Shown here in pieces: positions 21,216 to 30,335 of a DNA stretch of 64,000 nt; position 1 is the stretch's first letter; each line of letters opens with the position of its first letter. The position numbers and the translations under genes were made by a program. Source of the stretch: JAXMCK01 sp046349395 (GTDB taxonomy: Bacteria; Pseudomonadota; Alphaproteobacteria; Geminicoccales; Geminicoccaceae); the NCBI GenBank assembly GCA_046349395.1, contig JAXMCK010000004.1, positions 62,001 through 126,000 of the forward strand. The letters run 5' to 3'. The notes below the pieces were generated by a model. That model did not search any database. It had not been told where the DNA came from and was given only the letters and a program-made list of their open reading frames with translations.

Positions 21216-22916
21216 ATGGCAACGGCCACCCTCGACAATGTGCGCCCGCTGAAGCAGGGCGTCAGCCGCGACGATCTCATCATGCGCGGCGGTCTCGTCG
21301 TGCTGGGGATCTACCTCTTCGTCGCCCTCGTGCTTCCGGTCTGGGCGCTCCTGAGCAAGGCCTTTCAGAACCGCGACGGCGCTTTCATCGGCACCTCGAA
21401 CTTCCAGGCCTTCTTTGCCAATCCCGCCCTCTCGGTCTCGATCGAGCACAGCGTCATCATCGCGGTCGTCAGCACGGCCATCTGTATCCTGCTGGCCTTC
21501 CTGTTCGCCTACGGGATCACCCGGACCTGCATCCCCGGACGCGGCATCTTCCGGGCGATCGCCCAGATCCCCCTTCTGGCCCCCTCCCTGCTGCCGGCGA
21601 TCAGCCTCGTCTATCTCTTCGGCAACCAGGGCGTCCTGACCTGGATGCTATTCGGCAACAAGATCTACGGCCCGATCGGCATCGTTATCGGCGAGGTCTT
21701 CTGGACCTTCCCGCACGCACTCATCATCATCACGACCGCCCTGTCGACGGCCGACGCCCGTCTTTACGAGGCGGCGGCGGCACTGAAGGCCAAGAGTTGG
21801 CGGACCTTCCTCACCGTCACGCTGCCCGGAGCGCGTTACGGGCTGATCAGCGCCACCTTCGTCGTCTTCACGCTCGTCATCACCGATTTCGGCGTGCCGA
21901 AGGTGATCGGCGGCCAGTACAACGTGTTGGCGACCGACATCTACAAGCAGGTGGTGGGGCAGCAGAACTTCCAGATGGGTGCCGTCGTCGGCATCATCCT
22001 GCTGCTGCCGGCCGTGCTGGCCTTCATCGTCGACCGCATCATCCAGCGCCGCCAGACCTCGCAGCTTTCGGCCCGTGCGGTACCCTTCGTGCCGAAGCCC
22101 GACCCGGCCGTCGATCGGCTGTTCCTCGTCATCTGCGGCCTGATCGCCCTCATCATCCTCGTGATCCTGGGCATGGCCGCCTTCGCCTCGCTCGCGAAGA
22201 TGTGGCCCTACAATCTGACGCCGTCCTTCAAAAACTACGATTTCGACTCGATGGACGGCGGGGGCTGGGAAAGCTACCGCAACTCCTTGACCATGGCCGG
22301 CCTCACTGCGGTCATCGGCACCATCGTCATCTTCACCGGCGCCTACCTCATCGAGAAGGTGAAGGCGTTCAACCAGATGCGGGCCGGCGTCCAGTTCCTG
22401 GCCCTGCTGCCCCTGGCGGTGCCCGGCCTCGTCCTCGGCCTCGGCTACATCTTCTTCTTCAACAACCCGGCCAACCCGTTCAAGTTCATCTACGGCACCA
22501 TGGCGATCCTGGTGCTGTGCACGATCTCGCACTTCTATTCGGTGGCGCATCTCACCGCGACCACGGCACTGAAGCAGATCGACCCCGAGTTCGAGACCGT
22601 GGCCGCCTCGCTCCGGGTGCCGGTGTGGCGCACCTTCCTGCGGGTGACGACGCCGGTCTGCCTGCCGGCCATCCTCGACATCGCCCTCTACCTCTTCGTC
22701 AACGCCATGACGACCGTCTCGGCCGTCGTCTTCCTCTACGCGCCTGACACCACATTGGCCGCCATCGCCGTGCTGAACATGGACGACGCCGGCGACGTCG
22801 CCCCGGCCGCGGCGATGGCGATGATGATCTTCTTCACCTCCGCCCTCGTCAGATTGGTCTATCTCCTCGTCACCGGAGGTCTGCTGAGCCGGGCTCAGGC
22901 TTGGCGCCGCCGCTGA
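21216..22916 (+). CDS. Fused two-domain ABC permease for 2-aminoethylphosphonate (PhnU-PhnV type)
   Basis: The 566-residue membrane protein contains two permease domains in one chain. Each has about six membrane segments and its own coupling loop (YEAAAALKAKSWRTFLTVTL near 187-206, and FETVAASLRVPVWRTFLRVT near 460-479). The fused form is typical of the putative 2-aminoethylphosphonate ABC transporters and of ferric-ion FbpB-type systems. Its neighbours identify the phosphonate version. It lies 11 bases after the ATPase gene and 14 bases before the oxidoreductase. Confidence 0.86.
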   Translation: MATATLDNVRPLKQGVSRDDLIMRGGLVVLGIYLFVALVLPVWALLSKAFQNRDGAFIGTSNFQAFFANPALSVSIEHSVIIAVVSTAICILLAFLFAYGITRTCIPGRGIFRAIAQIPLLAPSLLPAISLVYLFGNQGVLTWMLFGNKIYGPIGIVIGEVFWTFPHALIIITTALSTADARLYEAAAALKAKSWRTFLTVTLPGARYGLISATFVVFTLVITDFGVPKVIGGQYNVLATDIYKQVVGQQNFQMGAVVGIILLLPAVLAFIVDRIIQRRQTSQLSARAVPFVPKPDPAVDRLFLVICGLIALIILVILGMAAFASLAKMWPYNLTPSFKNYDFDSMDGGGWESYRNSLTMAGLTAVIGTIVIFTGAYLIEKVKAFNQMRAGVQFLALLPLAVPGLVLGLGYIFFFNNPANPFKFIYGTMAILVLCTISHFYSVAHLTATTALKQIDPEFETVAASLRVPVWRTFLRVTTPVCLPAILDIALYLFVNAMTTVSAVVFLYAPDTTLAAIAVLNMDDAGDVAPAAAMAMMIFFTSALVRLVYLLVTGGLLSRAQAWRRR

Positions 22917-22930
22917 CGCGGAAGGATCCG

Positions 22931-24067
22931 ATGGGGAAGAGCTACGATCTGGCGATCGTCGGGGCCGGGATTCTCGGCCTCGCCCACGCCCTGGCGGCCA
23001 CGCGTCTCGGTCTGAAAGTGATCGTCATCGATCGGGACGCGCGCGCCAACGGCGCCTCGGTGCGGAACTTCGGTTTCGTCACCGTCTCGGGCCAGGAGGA
23101 GGGGCAGGCCTGGGAGCGCGCCATGCGCTCCCGCGACGTCTGGGCCGAGGTGGCACCCAAGGCCGGCATCCGGGTCGAGCACGAGGGCCTGACGGTCGTC
23201 GCCCGCCGGCCCGAAGCGATGACGGTGCTCGAAGCCTTCATGCGGACCGCCATGGGCGAGCAGTGCGAGCTGCTCACTGCGGTAGCGACCCGACGCCGGC
23301 TGCCGATGACCACGCCCAACCCGATCGCGGGCGGCCTCTACAGCCCCCACGAGCGCCGGGTCGAGAGCCGCGAGGCCATCCCCAAGCTCACCGCATGGCT
23401 GGCCGAGGCGCTGGGCGTGCGCTTCCTCTGGTCGACGTCGGTCCAGCACATCGACGTGCCGCGCATCGAGACGAGTGCCGGCACCATCATGGCCGAGACC
23501 GCCATCGTCTGCCCGGGCGACGACTTCACCAGCCTCTATGCCGAAAGACTGGCGCCCTACCGCCTGACCAGGTGCAAGCTGCACATGATGCGGGTCGATC
23601 CGGGCGACCCCGGTTGGCGGCTGCCCTCGGCGGTCATGTCGGACCTCAGCCTCGTCCGCTATCACGGCTTCGCCGCCCTGCCCGAGGCCGCCGCCCTGAG
23701 GCGCCGGATCGAGGCCGAGCAGCCCGAGGCCCTGGCCAACGGCGTACATCTCATCGTCGTGCAGAGTGCGGACGGCTCGCTCGTCGTCGGCGACTCGCAC
23801 CATTACGGCGACACGCCGGACCCCTTCGCACCCGAATCGGTTGACCGGATCATCTACGACGACATGCTGGCGACACTGTCCCTGCCCTCGCCGCGGATCA
23901 CCGAGCGCTGGATCGGCATCTACGCCTCGTCTGCGGACAGACTTGCCATTGTCGACCGGCCGTCCGATGCCGTGCGCATCGTCATCGTCACTAGTGGAAC
24001 GGGGGCCAGCACCGGCTTCGCCATCGGCGAGGAGACCGTGCGCGACCTGTTCGGGAGAGCGGCATGA
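22931..24067 (+). CDS. FAD-dependent oxidoreductase of the phosphonate-locus (TIGR03364/PbfD-like) group
   Basis: The 378-residue DAO-fold flavoprotein starts with LAIVGAGILGLAHALAA (residues 6-22) and has ASVRNFGFVT, a hallmark of the group found in phosphonate loci. Enzymes of this group have been reported to oxidise N-methylated 2-aminoethylphosphonate, and in some cases 2-aminoethylphosphonate itself, to phosphonoacetaldehyde. That product is exactly the substrate of the next gene, which overlaps it by four bases (ATGA). No phnW transaminase is present in the window, so this enzyme probably supplies the aldehyde here. Assignment to the group is by motif recall and context. Confidence 0.78.
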   Translation: MGKSYDLAIVGAGILGLAHALAATRLGLKVIVIDRDARANGASVRNFGFVTVSGQEEGQAWERAMRSRDVWAEVAPKAGIRVEHEGLTVVARRPEAMTVLEAFMRTAMGEQCELLTAVATRRRLPMTTPNPIAGGLYSPHERRVESREAIPKLTAWLAEALGVRFLWSTSVQHIDVPRIETSAGTIMAETAIVCPGDDFTSLYAERLAPYRLTRCKLHMMRVDPGDPGWRLPSAVMSDLSLVRYHGFAALPEAAALRRRIEAEQPEALANGVHLIVVQSADGSLVVGDSHHYGDTPDPFAPESVDRIIYDDMLATLSLPSPRITERWIGIYASSADRLAIVDRPSDAVRIVIVTSGTGASTGFAIGEETVRDLFGRAA

Positions 24068-24879
24068 GCCAGCCCTATGCGCATCTGAAGGCCGTCGTGT
24101 TCGACTGGGCCGGCACCATGGTCGACTATGGCTCGCTCGCACCTATGGGTGTGTTCGTCGAGACCTTCCGGCGGTTCGGGGTCGAGATCTCGATCGACGA
24201 GGCGCGCGGGCCCATGGGCATGGCCAAGCGCGACCACATCAAGACGCTCCTGAACGCCCCGCGGATCGCGAAGGCCTGGCGTGAGAAGCACGACCGGCAC
24301 CCCGGCGAGGCCGATATCGACGCCATCTACGAGGTGTTCGTGCCGATGAACGTCGCCGTGGCCGGCGACCATGCCGACCTGATCCCGGGCGTGGCTGAAA
24401 CGGTCGCGAGCCTGCGCGGCCGCGGCCTGAAGATCGGCTCCACCACCGGCTATACGCGCGAGATCATGGCGAACGTGCTGCCGAAGGCGAAGGAGCAGGG
24501 TTACGAGCCCGACAACCTCGTTTGCGCCGGCGAGACCGCGACCGGCCGGCCCTCGGCGCTGATGATGTACCGCACCTTCCTCGACCTCGGAGTCTGGCCC
24601 GCCTGGGGCTGCGTCAAGGTCGACGACACCGAGGTCGGTATCGCGGAGGGTACCTCGGCCGGCACCTGGACGATCGGTGTGGCCGTCAGCGGCAACGTGT
24701 TCGGCCTCGACCGTGCCGCCACCGAGGCGCTGGGTGCGGAAGAGTTCGACACCCGCCGCCGCATTGCCGCCGGTCGCCTGTTCGCCGCCGGGGCGCACTA
24801 TGTCATCGACAGTGTGGCCGAGATCGAGCCCGTGCTCGACATCATCGAAGGGCGGCTCGCCCGCGGCGAGCGGCCCTGA
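24064..24879 (+). CDS. phnX: Phosphonoacetaldehyde hydrolase (phosphonatase)
   Basis: The 271-residue HAD-superfamily enzyme cleaves phosphonoacetaldehyde to acetaldehyde and phosphate. Diagnostic features are the nucleophile motif VVFDWAGTMVDYG (Asp14, with Ala two positions later rather than Asp), the Schiff-base lysine in MGMAKRDHIKTLL (Lys55), TTGYTREIM and VKVDDTEVGIAEG. Length fits the family (about 265-275). It is the last gene of the transport and degradation operon and is coupled to the FAD enzyme by an ATGA overlap. Confidence 0.93.
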   Translation: MSQPYAHLKAVVFDWAGTMVDYGSLAPMGVFVETFRRFGVEISIDEARGPMGMAKRDHIKTLLNAPRIAKAWREKHDRHPGEADIDAIYEVFVPMNVAVAGDHADLIPGVAETVASLRGRGLKIGSTTGYTREIMANVLPKAKEQGYEPDNLVCAGETATGRPSALMMYRTFLDLGVWPAWGCVKVDDTEVGIAEGTSAGTWTIGVAVSGNVFGLDRAATEALGAEEFDTRRRIAAGRLFAAGAHYVIDSVAEIEPVLDIIEGRLARGERP

Positions 24880-24916
24880 GGTCGGGCGCGGGCCGAGCCG
24901 CGCGCCCGACGAAGGA

Positions 24917-25108
24917 TCAGTGGCCGAACACGCTCCAGCGCCGGGCGGCACCGCCGGCCTGCGCCTGGGGGCGCCCCGTGCGCGTCGTGCGGGCCTGGAT
25001 CTCCTGACGTTCGCGACGGCCCTCGCTCGGCGAGCGATGACGGGCACCGGGGGCGAACGTGGCCGTCGTCAGCAGGTCGGCCCAGACCCGCGCCAGATCG
25101 GTCAGCAT
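24917..25108 (-). CDS. Small protein of unknown function, 63 residues
   Basis: The frame starts at ATG 25108 with a good ribosome site (GAGGAA, 7 bases upstream). It encodes a short hydrophobic-amphipathic N-terminus (MLTDLARVWADLLTTA) followed by a long Arg/Gln-rich basic tail ending SVFGH. I do not recognise the family. The layout of a short helix plus a basic tail resembles other small alphaproteobacterial proteins of unknown role. It is divergent from the LysR gene and convergent with phnX. Confidence 0.45.
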   Translation of the reverse strand: MLTDLARVWADLLTTATFAPGARHRSPSEGRRERQEIQARTTRTGRPQAQAGGAARRWSVFGH

Positions 25109-25234
25109 AATGTTTTCCTCACAAGCAATGGCGACCAGAGTCATATCGAGTCGCTTCACGCAGTCTGATATAGCTACGATTGCTGCACCGCACCAACGAA
25201 CCTTTCTCGCCGTACATGTGAGTTTCTCTCAACG

Positions 25235-26140
25235 ATGCGCGCCCCGCTCCCTTCGCTCAACGCGCTGCGCGCCTTCGAGGTCGCCGCTCGTCACGGCAGC
25301 TTCACCCGGGCGGCGGAAGAGCTTCACGTCACCCATTCGGCGGTGAGCCATCTCATCCGCGGCCTGGAGGAACAACTCGGCGTGCGCCTCTTTCGCCGCA
25401 CCGGCCGGCGCATGGAGCCGACCGAGCCCGGACGTCGCCTCCTGCCGGTCCTGACCGACGCGTTCGGGCGCATCGCCGACGGGGTCGAGTCCGTGCGCAA
25501 GGCCGAGACATCCGGGCTGCTCACGGTCAGCGCCGAGCCCTCCTTCGCCGCCCGCTGGCTGGTCCTCCGTCTCGGCCGCTTCAGGAAGAGCCAGCCCGGA
25601 ATCGACCTCCATCTCGTCCCGACCGACGACCTCGCCGATTTCGAGAATGGCGAAGCCGACCTCGCCATCCGCTACGGTCGCGGCGGCTGGCGCGGCGTGC
25701 GCGCGGACCTCCTCTTCAACTCGCCCTTCTTCGCCGTCTGTGCGCCCGCCATCGCCGCCGAGCTTCGCACACCGGACGACCTCGCGCGGCAGACGCTGCT
25801 GCACGAGGACACCGACGAGGGCTGGCGGGAGTGGCTGGCGGCCGCCGGGGCGACCAAGGTGGATCCGCGTCGCGGACCGCGCTTCGCCACCGCCCATCTG
25901 GCCCTCGCCGCCGCGGCCGCCGGCCAGGGCGTGGCCCTGGCCGACGACGCCCTGGCCGGTGCCGATCTCGCCGAGGGCCGGCTCGCCAAGCCCTTCGACC
26001 TCGAAGTGGCGACCAACGCCGGCTACTGGCTCGTCGCCCCGAACGGCACCGCCGAACGGCCGAAGCTCCGCGCCTTCCGCGACTGGCTGGTCGCCGAAGC
26101 TGCAACCTCTACGGCAGCAGCGACTTCAGCTGGTCCGTGA
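25235..26140 (+). CDS. LysR-family regulator (GcvA-like)
   Basis: The 301-residue regulator has the N-terminal winged helix-turn-helix (LNALRAFEVAARHGSFTRAA, residues 8-27, then THSAVSHLIRGLEEQLG). A periplasmic-binding-type effector domain with LTVSAEPSFAARWLVLRL follows, typical of the GcvA branch. Members of this branch often sit beside 2-aminoethylphosphonate genes and activate them. Its C-terminus overlaps the end of the AsmA-family gene on the other strand by 32 bases. Confidence 0.86.
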   Translation: MRAPLPSLNALRAFEVAARHGSFTRAAEELHVTHSAVSHLIRGLEEQLGVRLFRRTGRRMEPTEPGRRLLPVLTDAFGRIADGVESVRKAETSGLLTVSAEPSFAARWLVLRLGRFRKSQPGIDLHLVPTDDLADFENGEADLAIRYGRGGWRGVRADLLFNSPFFAVCAPAIAAELRTPDDLARQTLLHEDTDEGWREWLAAAGATKVDPRRGPRFATAHLALAAAAAGQGVALADDALAGADLAEGRLAKPFDLEVATNAGYWLVAPNGTAERPKLRAFRDWLVAEAATSTAAATSAGP

Positions 26141-27815
26141 GGTCCTGGCCCACGCCTTCCACCACACCCTTCACCGTCGACACCGCCTTGTCCGGCAGCG
26201 ACGCCGGAGCGCCTGCCGGGGCGAGACAGGCGCTCGTGTTCGAAGCACCCACGTCGACCAGGGCTGCCAAGGCCGCCGGCGGGAACAGGATGCCGGCCAG
26301 CGCCGCCTGCACGCCTTCGAGCAACACGTTCTCGCCGAGACCGACCTTCGGATCCTCCAGCGTTCCGGTCACCCGAACCGGCACGCCGACGGAGAGGACC
26401 GTCGCCTTCGCACTCGGGACCACCGACAGATCGACGCCCTCGTTCCGCAGATCGACGAGGCCCGTCGCCCGCACGGTCGAGACCGACGAGTCGATGGCCG
26501 CGGCGATCTTGGCCTCGCCGTGGCGGACCGACATCACGACGGCACCACAGTCGATCTCGCCCCAGCCCTTGGCCCCCTGAGGGAGCAGCGTGCCTGCGAG
26601 CGCCTGCAGGACGGAGTCGTCGCCGCCCGGCAGCTCCACGCGCCCTTGGCCGGCATAGACGCTGGCGTTTCCCCGCAGGCTCGCCACCACCTCCTTCAGC
26701 TCGGAGCCCTCACCTTCGAACCGTCCGCGAAGCCGTGCCCGCGCGTCCAGCACCACGGGCAGCCCCAGATCGCCCAGCACCATCGCCGTGCCGACATCGC
26801 TGGCGTCGAGTTTCAGCCCCAAGCGGGCCGGCGACGCCGCGGCGTCCACCGTCGCACTGGCCTTCATCGGTCCGCCGCCGAGTTGACCCGCCACCGGGTC
26901 GATCTGCAGCACGCCACCCTGCAGCTTGGCGCTGAGCGTCACATCGTGGAGGGGCAAGCCGGCCAGGGCCGCCCGCCCGAGCTTCGCCTGGATGTCGGCA
27001 TCCAGCGCTCGCAACGCCTCGAAGCCGCCCGATCCGCCACCCCCTCCGGCGGCGAGCTTGAGCAGGGGCACCAGCTCCGCGGCCTGGACGTTGCCAGCGA
27101 CGCGCGGCTGCCCGCCGGCAGGGAGATCGACGCTGCCGTCGAACTGCGCCGACCCGACGGCGAGATGAAGATCCTGCACCCGCCATCCCTCGCCTGCCGG
27201 ACCGGCCGTCGCCGTGACCATCACCGGCTGCGAATCATAGGTACCGTCGAGGGCCAGGGTCCGCGCACCGCCCTCCTTCACCGGCTCCACTTCGGCCCGC
27301 TGGATGTCGAGCCGCCGCGGCGGTGCCCCCGGCGCACTTCGGTAGGTCAGCGTGCCGCCGTCGAGGACGATGGCTTCGATCACGGGCATGGGAGAGGCGT
27401 AGGTACCCTCCGGCGAGGGCGCGCTGTCCAGCACCCAGTTGCCGGTCCCGTCGCCATTGCGCTCGAGCAGCAGGTCGACGCCCTTCAGTGTGAGCCCCCA
27501 GAGTTCGAGCTTGCCGCCCAGCAAGGGACCGAGCTTGAGCGACGCCTCCAGCTGCTCGACCTTCAGCATGTCCGGCTGCGAGCCCCAACTCGCATTGGCG
27601 AGGGTGGTCCCGCCCACGGCCACGGTCGGCCGCCAGCCCGGCACGAAGGTGATCGGCCCTGCGAGCGTCAGCTTCCTTCCCGTCTGCCGCTGGACCTCGC
27701 GCTCGACCAGCCGACGCACCGCGTTGCCGTCGACCGTCAGCCAGACGATGCCGAAGGTGACGGGCACGACGAGAACGAGTCCGATGAGAATGAGGAGGAG
27801 CGTACGCTTGCGCAT
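26109..27815 (-). CDS. AsmA-family protein
   Basis: The 568-residue protein has one N-terminal membrane anchor (residues 5-27) followed by the AsmA core (VRRLVEREVQRQTGRKLTLA). A long beta-rich periplasmic part ends with VDVGASNTSACL near the C-terminus, also common in AsmA proteins. Members are bridge-like proteins in the periplasm implicated in lipid transport to the outer membrane. It is monocistronic here. Its 3' end overlaps the LysR gene tail to tail. Confidence 0.82.
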   Translation of the reverse strand: MRKRTLLLILIGLVLVVPVTFGIVWLTVDGNAVRRLVEREVQRQTGRKLTLAGPITFVPGWRPTVAVGGTTLANASWGSQPDMLKVEQLEASLKLGPLLGGKLELWGLTLKGVDLLLERNGDGTGNWVLDSAPSPEGTYASPMPVIEAIVLDGGTLTYRSAPGAPPRRLDIQRAEVEPVKEGGARTLALDGTYDSQPVMVTATAGPAGEGWRVQDLHLAVGSAQFDGSVDLPAGGQPRVAGNVQAAELVPLLKLAAGGGGGSGGFEALRALDADIQAKLGRAALAGLPLHDVTLSAKLQGGVLQIDPVAGQLGGGPMKASATVDAAASPARLGLKLDASDVGTAMVLGDLGLPVVLDARARLRGRFEGEGSELKEVVASLRGNASVYAGQGRVELPGGDDSVLQALAGTLLPQGAKGWGEIDCGAVVMSVRHGEAKIAAAIDSSVSTVRATGLVDLRNEGVDLSVVPSAKATVLSVGVPVRVTGTLEDPKVGLGENVLLEGVQAALAGILFPPAALAALVDVGASNTSACLAPAGAPASLPDKAVSTVKGVVEGVGQDLTDQLKSLLP

Positions 27816-27993
27816 CGATGTTCCGCGTCGGCTGCTGCGCGGATGCTAGCAGCGACGAGGCGCCACGGCATGCGTTGACGATCGCCGGCGCTTCGCCTAC
27901 AAGTCGCGCACTCCCAGCTACCCGGGGCTGGGCATCCCTGTCTGCGCCCGATTCTCCGGCCGACGCGATGCCGCCCTCTTCGAGGATCGTCCG

Positions 27994-28191
27994 ATGGCTG
28001 TCCCCAAAAGAAAAACGTCGCCGTCGCGACGCAACATGCGCCGGTCGCACCAGGCGCTGTCCGTGCCCGCCGTGGTCGAGGACAAGACCACCGGCGAGTT
28101 CCGCCGCCCGCACCACATCGACCTCAAGACCGGCATGTACAAGGGCCGGCAGGTCCTAGTGAAGAAGGAAGAGGCCGCCGAGGAGGAGTGA
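27994..28191 (+). CDS. rpmF: Ribosomal protein L32
   Basis: The 65-residue protein begins MAVPKRKTSPSRRNMRRSHQ, the invariant L32 N-terminus, and has the length of the alphaproteobacterial form without the four zinc cysteines. GAGGATCGTCC precedes the ATG. In many alphaproteobacteria plsX and fabH follow rpmF; here they do not, and a terminator ends the gene. Confidence 0.96.
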   Translation: MAVPKRKTSPSRRNMRRSHQALSVPAVVEDKTTGEFRRPHHIDLKTGMYKGRQVLVKKEEAAEEE

Positions 28192-28215
28192 TCCTCCGGC
28201 ACCTTCGACCGCAAC

Positions 28216-28246
28216 GACGCCCGCCTCGCCGCGGGCGTCTTCGTTT
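28216..28246 (+). terminator. Intrinsic terminator of rpmF
   Basis: A perfect 9-bp GC-rich stem (28216-28224 with 28231-28239) with loop CTCGCC is followed by TTCGTTT. It lies 24 bases after the rpmF stop. Confidence 0.8.
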
Positions 28247-28336
28247 CCGGCACCTGTGCTCTACCGGCAGTAGCAAGATCCCTTTCGCGCCGACATAGTG
28301 CCCGCCTCTGGGTCAAGGGCTCGGGCGGGCCGGGGA

Positions 28337-29476
28337 ATGCCACTCGAGGATTGGGGCTACGTCCCCACGGCGGGCGAGCTTGAACTGCTCCGCGCGGCAC
28401 TCGGCCGTGCACCTCTCGGTGATGCCGGGGTGGCGTTGCTGCGCAGTGCGTGTGAAGGGCGCGCCGATCCGGGTATCCCGAGGCTCCTGCCTCTTCTCCA
28501 TCGCAACGAGATCGCGGGCGTCCCGCCGGATCTGAAGGCTCATCTCCAGCGCAGCTACCACGCCTCGGCGATCTCGTTCATGACGCAGGAGCGCGAGGCC
28601 GAGCCGATCATCGGCGCGCTCGCCTCGGCCGGGATACCTTCGCTCCTTTTCAAGGGCTTCGCGCTGGCCCGCACCGCCTACGCCAATCCAGCACATCGAC
28701 CGACGGGCGACCTCGACGTGGCGGTTCCGAAGCCGCAGTTCGAGGCGGCCATGACCGTTCTCGAGCGGCTGGGCTTCGAACGCCGCTTGGAGCGTTCGCT
28801 CGAGCCCGGTGCGGGCATGCACGCCGCGACCTTCGACGATCCCAAGGGCGGCATCGGCGTCGACCTGCACCTCAATCTTCTCCTGTGCTCGCGCTGGCCC
28901 GGCGCCGACGACGGATTCTGGAGCCGCGCCGAGCCGCTGACCCTGCGTTCCGCCACGGCTTCCGTGCCGAGTCCGGCGGATCACCTCCTCCAGACCTGCC
29001 TGCACGGCTACCGCGACAATCTCGGCGTCACGCCCATCCGCTGGATGCTCGACGCGGTGAAGCTGCTCGATCACGCGGGCGCCGACTTCCGCTGGGACGT
29101 CTTCCTCGACGTGGCGAAGGCGCATCGCTGCGGACCGCTGCTCCACGCGGCACTGGGCTATGTTGCCGACAATCTCGACGCGGCGGTCGACGCGACCGCC
29201 ATGACGCAGCTTGCGGCCATGCCCATGTCCCGCACCGACCGGGCCTACTTCCGGCTCGAAGGTAGTGACGAACAGTTCGCCCGCTCCCCACGCGCCCGGG
29301 CCCGTCGGATCTGGCTCGACTATCGCCGGCAACATATGGGTCGGAGCCTTTCACCGGCCCACTTCGCCGGCTGGATGGCCGCCCGCTGGGGCAAGCGCGA
29401 CGCCGGCACCTTTTTCGGCGAGGCACTCCGCCGGGTCCAGCCGCGTCAGATGCCGCCGCGACCGGAGCGATCGTGA
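28337..29476 (+). CDS. Nucleotidyltransferase-family protein of a peptide-modification cassette
   Basis: The 379-residue protein matches the NTP_transf_5-type family by the LLFKGFALARTAY block (Lys106-Gly107) and the metal-binding PTGDLDVAVP (Asp125, Asp127). Relatives sit in lasso-peptide clusters of the paeninodin/pseudomycoidin type, where a nucleotidyltransferase acts together with an HPr-kinase homologue on the peptide C-terminus, and in uncharacterised HPr-kinase/PqqD cassettes. Here the neighbours are exactly such a kinase and a PqqD protein. I choose ATG 28337; an upstream start at 28298 would add 13 residues of low-complexity sequence. The last 31 bases overlap the kinase gene on the other strand. 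Confidence 0.78.
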   Translation: MPLEDWGYVPTAGELELLRAALGRAPLGDAGVALLRSACEGRADPGIPRLLPLLHRNEIAGVPPDLKAHLQRSYHASAISFMTQEREAEPIIGALASAGIPSLLFKGFALARTAYANPAHRPTGDLDVAVPKPQFEAAMTVLERLGFERRLERSLEPGAGMHAATFDDPKGGIGVDLHLNLLLCSRWPGADDGFWSRAEPLTLRSATASVPSPADHLLQTCLHGYRDNLGVTPIRWMLDAVKLLDHAGADFRWDVFLDVAKAHRCGPLLHAALGYVADNLDAAVDATAMTQLAAMPMSRTDRAYFRLEGSDEQFARSPRARARRIWLDYRRQHMGRSLSPAHFAGWMAARWGKRDAGTFFGEALRRVQPRQMPPRPERS

Positions 29477-30321
29477 CCGCGGCCGAACAGCAGCGCTACG
29501 GCCTCCTCGGTCGCCCCGGGCCCCACCCGCAGGCGACAGGCGCGCCGGCGCTCCCCCAGCTTCAAGAGCGGCCGGAGCACCTGCAAGGGCCGCCGCTCGT
29601 TCCCGACCAGGGCCTCGACGGCGCCCTGCAGGATTTCCTCCCGGCGCACCTCGGCCACGGCAACCCCGGACTCGTCCATCCGCTCGAGCAGCACCAGTCG
29701 GTCAACGGCGAAAGCCTCGCCGGTCCTGGTCATACCGGGCAAGCTCCGCGACAGCGTCGCGCGCCGCTCGCCGAAGGCCGAGCCGATGCTGCAGGCACCC
29801 TCGGGCAACTCAGCAAGGGATGGCGGAAACGCCCCGTCCCTCTCGCGCAGGCTGAGCGGACGCGGCAGCGCCTCGACCGTCCCCTTCGCCGGATCGAGCA
29901 GGAGCCGGTCGTCGCCCAGCACCTCCAGCCCCGCGCGCCATGCGGCATAGGCGAGGCTCGACTTCCCCACGCGCCCCGGCCCGAGGAGCAGCGTCGCCAC
30001 ACCTTGCCGGCCCACCGCCGCGGCATGCACCACGATCCCGTCCGTCTCATCCACGAGTTGGAACCACACGATGCAGGCGAGGCGGGCAATCAAGTCCGCC
30101 GGCGCCAGCGGCGCACCGTCCTCCAGCACGGGGCGGCCTTCCGCATCCTGCGCCACGGGCAGAAGCTGCGCCGTCTCGCCATGTGCCGCCGTGGTCGCCT
30201 CGACGCCGAGAAGTGCCGGGAGTGCCTCATGCACCTCCTTCGGCAACGGCCCGACACGCAGCGTATGGTGCCGCCAGCGCAGCGTCAGGAACGCCGAAGG
30301 CTCGTCGGACCCCGACCTCAT
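29446..30321 (-). CDS. HPr-kinase-like protein (HprK-related kinase)
   Basis: The 291-residue protein contains the P-loop LLLGPGRVGKSSLA (Gly114-Ser121) preceded by GIVVHAAAV and followed by EVLGDDRLLLDP, the order found in the C-terminal catalytic domain of HprK/P. The N-terminal HPr-kinase domain is replaced by an unrelated region of about 90 residues. Homologues in modification clusters phosphorylate serine on a small peptide or carrier rather than HPr. Its start is back to back with the PqqD gene (15 bases apart), and its 3' end overlaps the nucleotidyltransferase gene. The target is unknown; the six short peptides at 31.3-32.5 kb are the obvious candidates. Confidence 0.78.
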   Translation of the reverse strand: MRSGSDEPSAFLTLRWRHHTLRVGPLPKEVHEALPALLGVEATTAAHGETAQLLPVAQDAEGRPVLEDGAPLAPADLIARLACIVWFQLVDETDGIVVHAAAVGRQGVATLLLGPGRVGKSSLAYAAWRAGLEVLGDDRLLLDPAKGTVEALPRPLSLRERDGAFPPSLAELPEGACSIGSAFGERRATLSRSLPGMTRTGEAFAVDRLVLLERMDESGVAVAEVRREEILQGAVEALVGNERRPLQVLRPLLKLGERRRACRLRVGPGATEEAVALLFGRGHDRSGRGGI

Positions 30322-30335
30322 CGGAGATGATGGGA

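Noticed and set aside
29940..30335. Long N-terminal extension of the PqqD frame
   Set aside because: It is antisense to the kinase gene and lacks PqqD-like sequence; the PqqD domain itself begins at about 30336.
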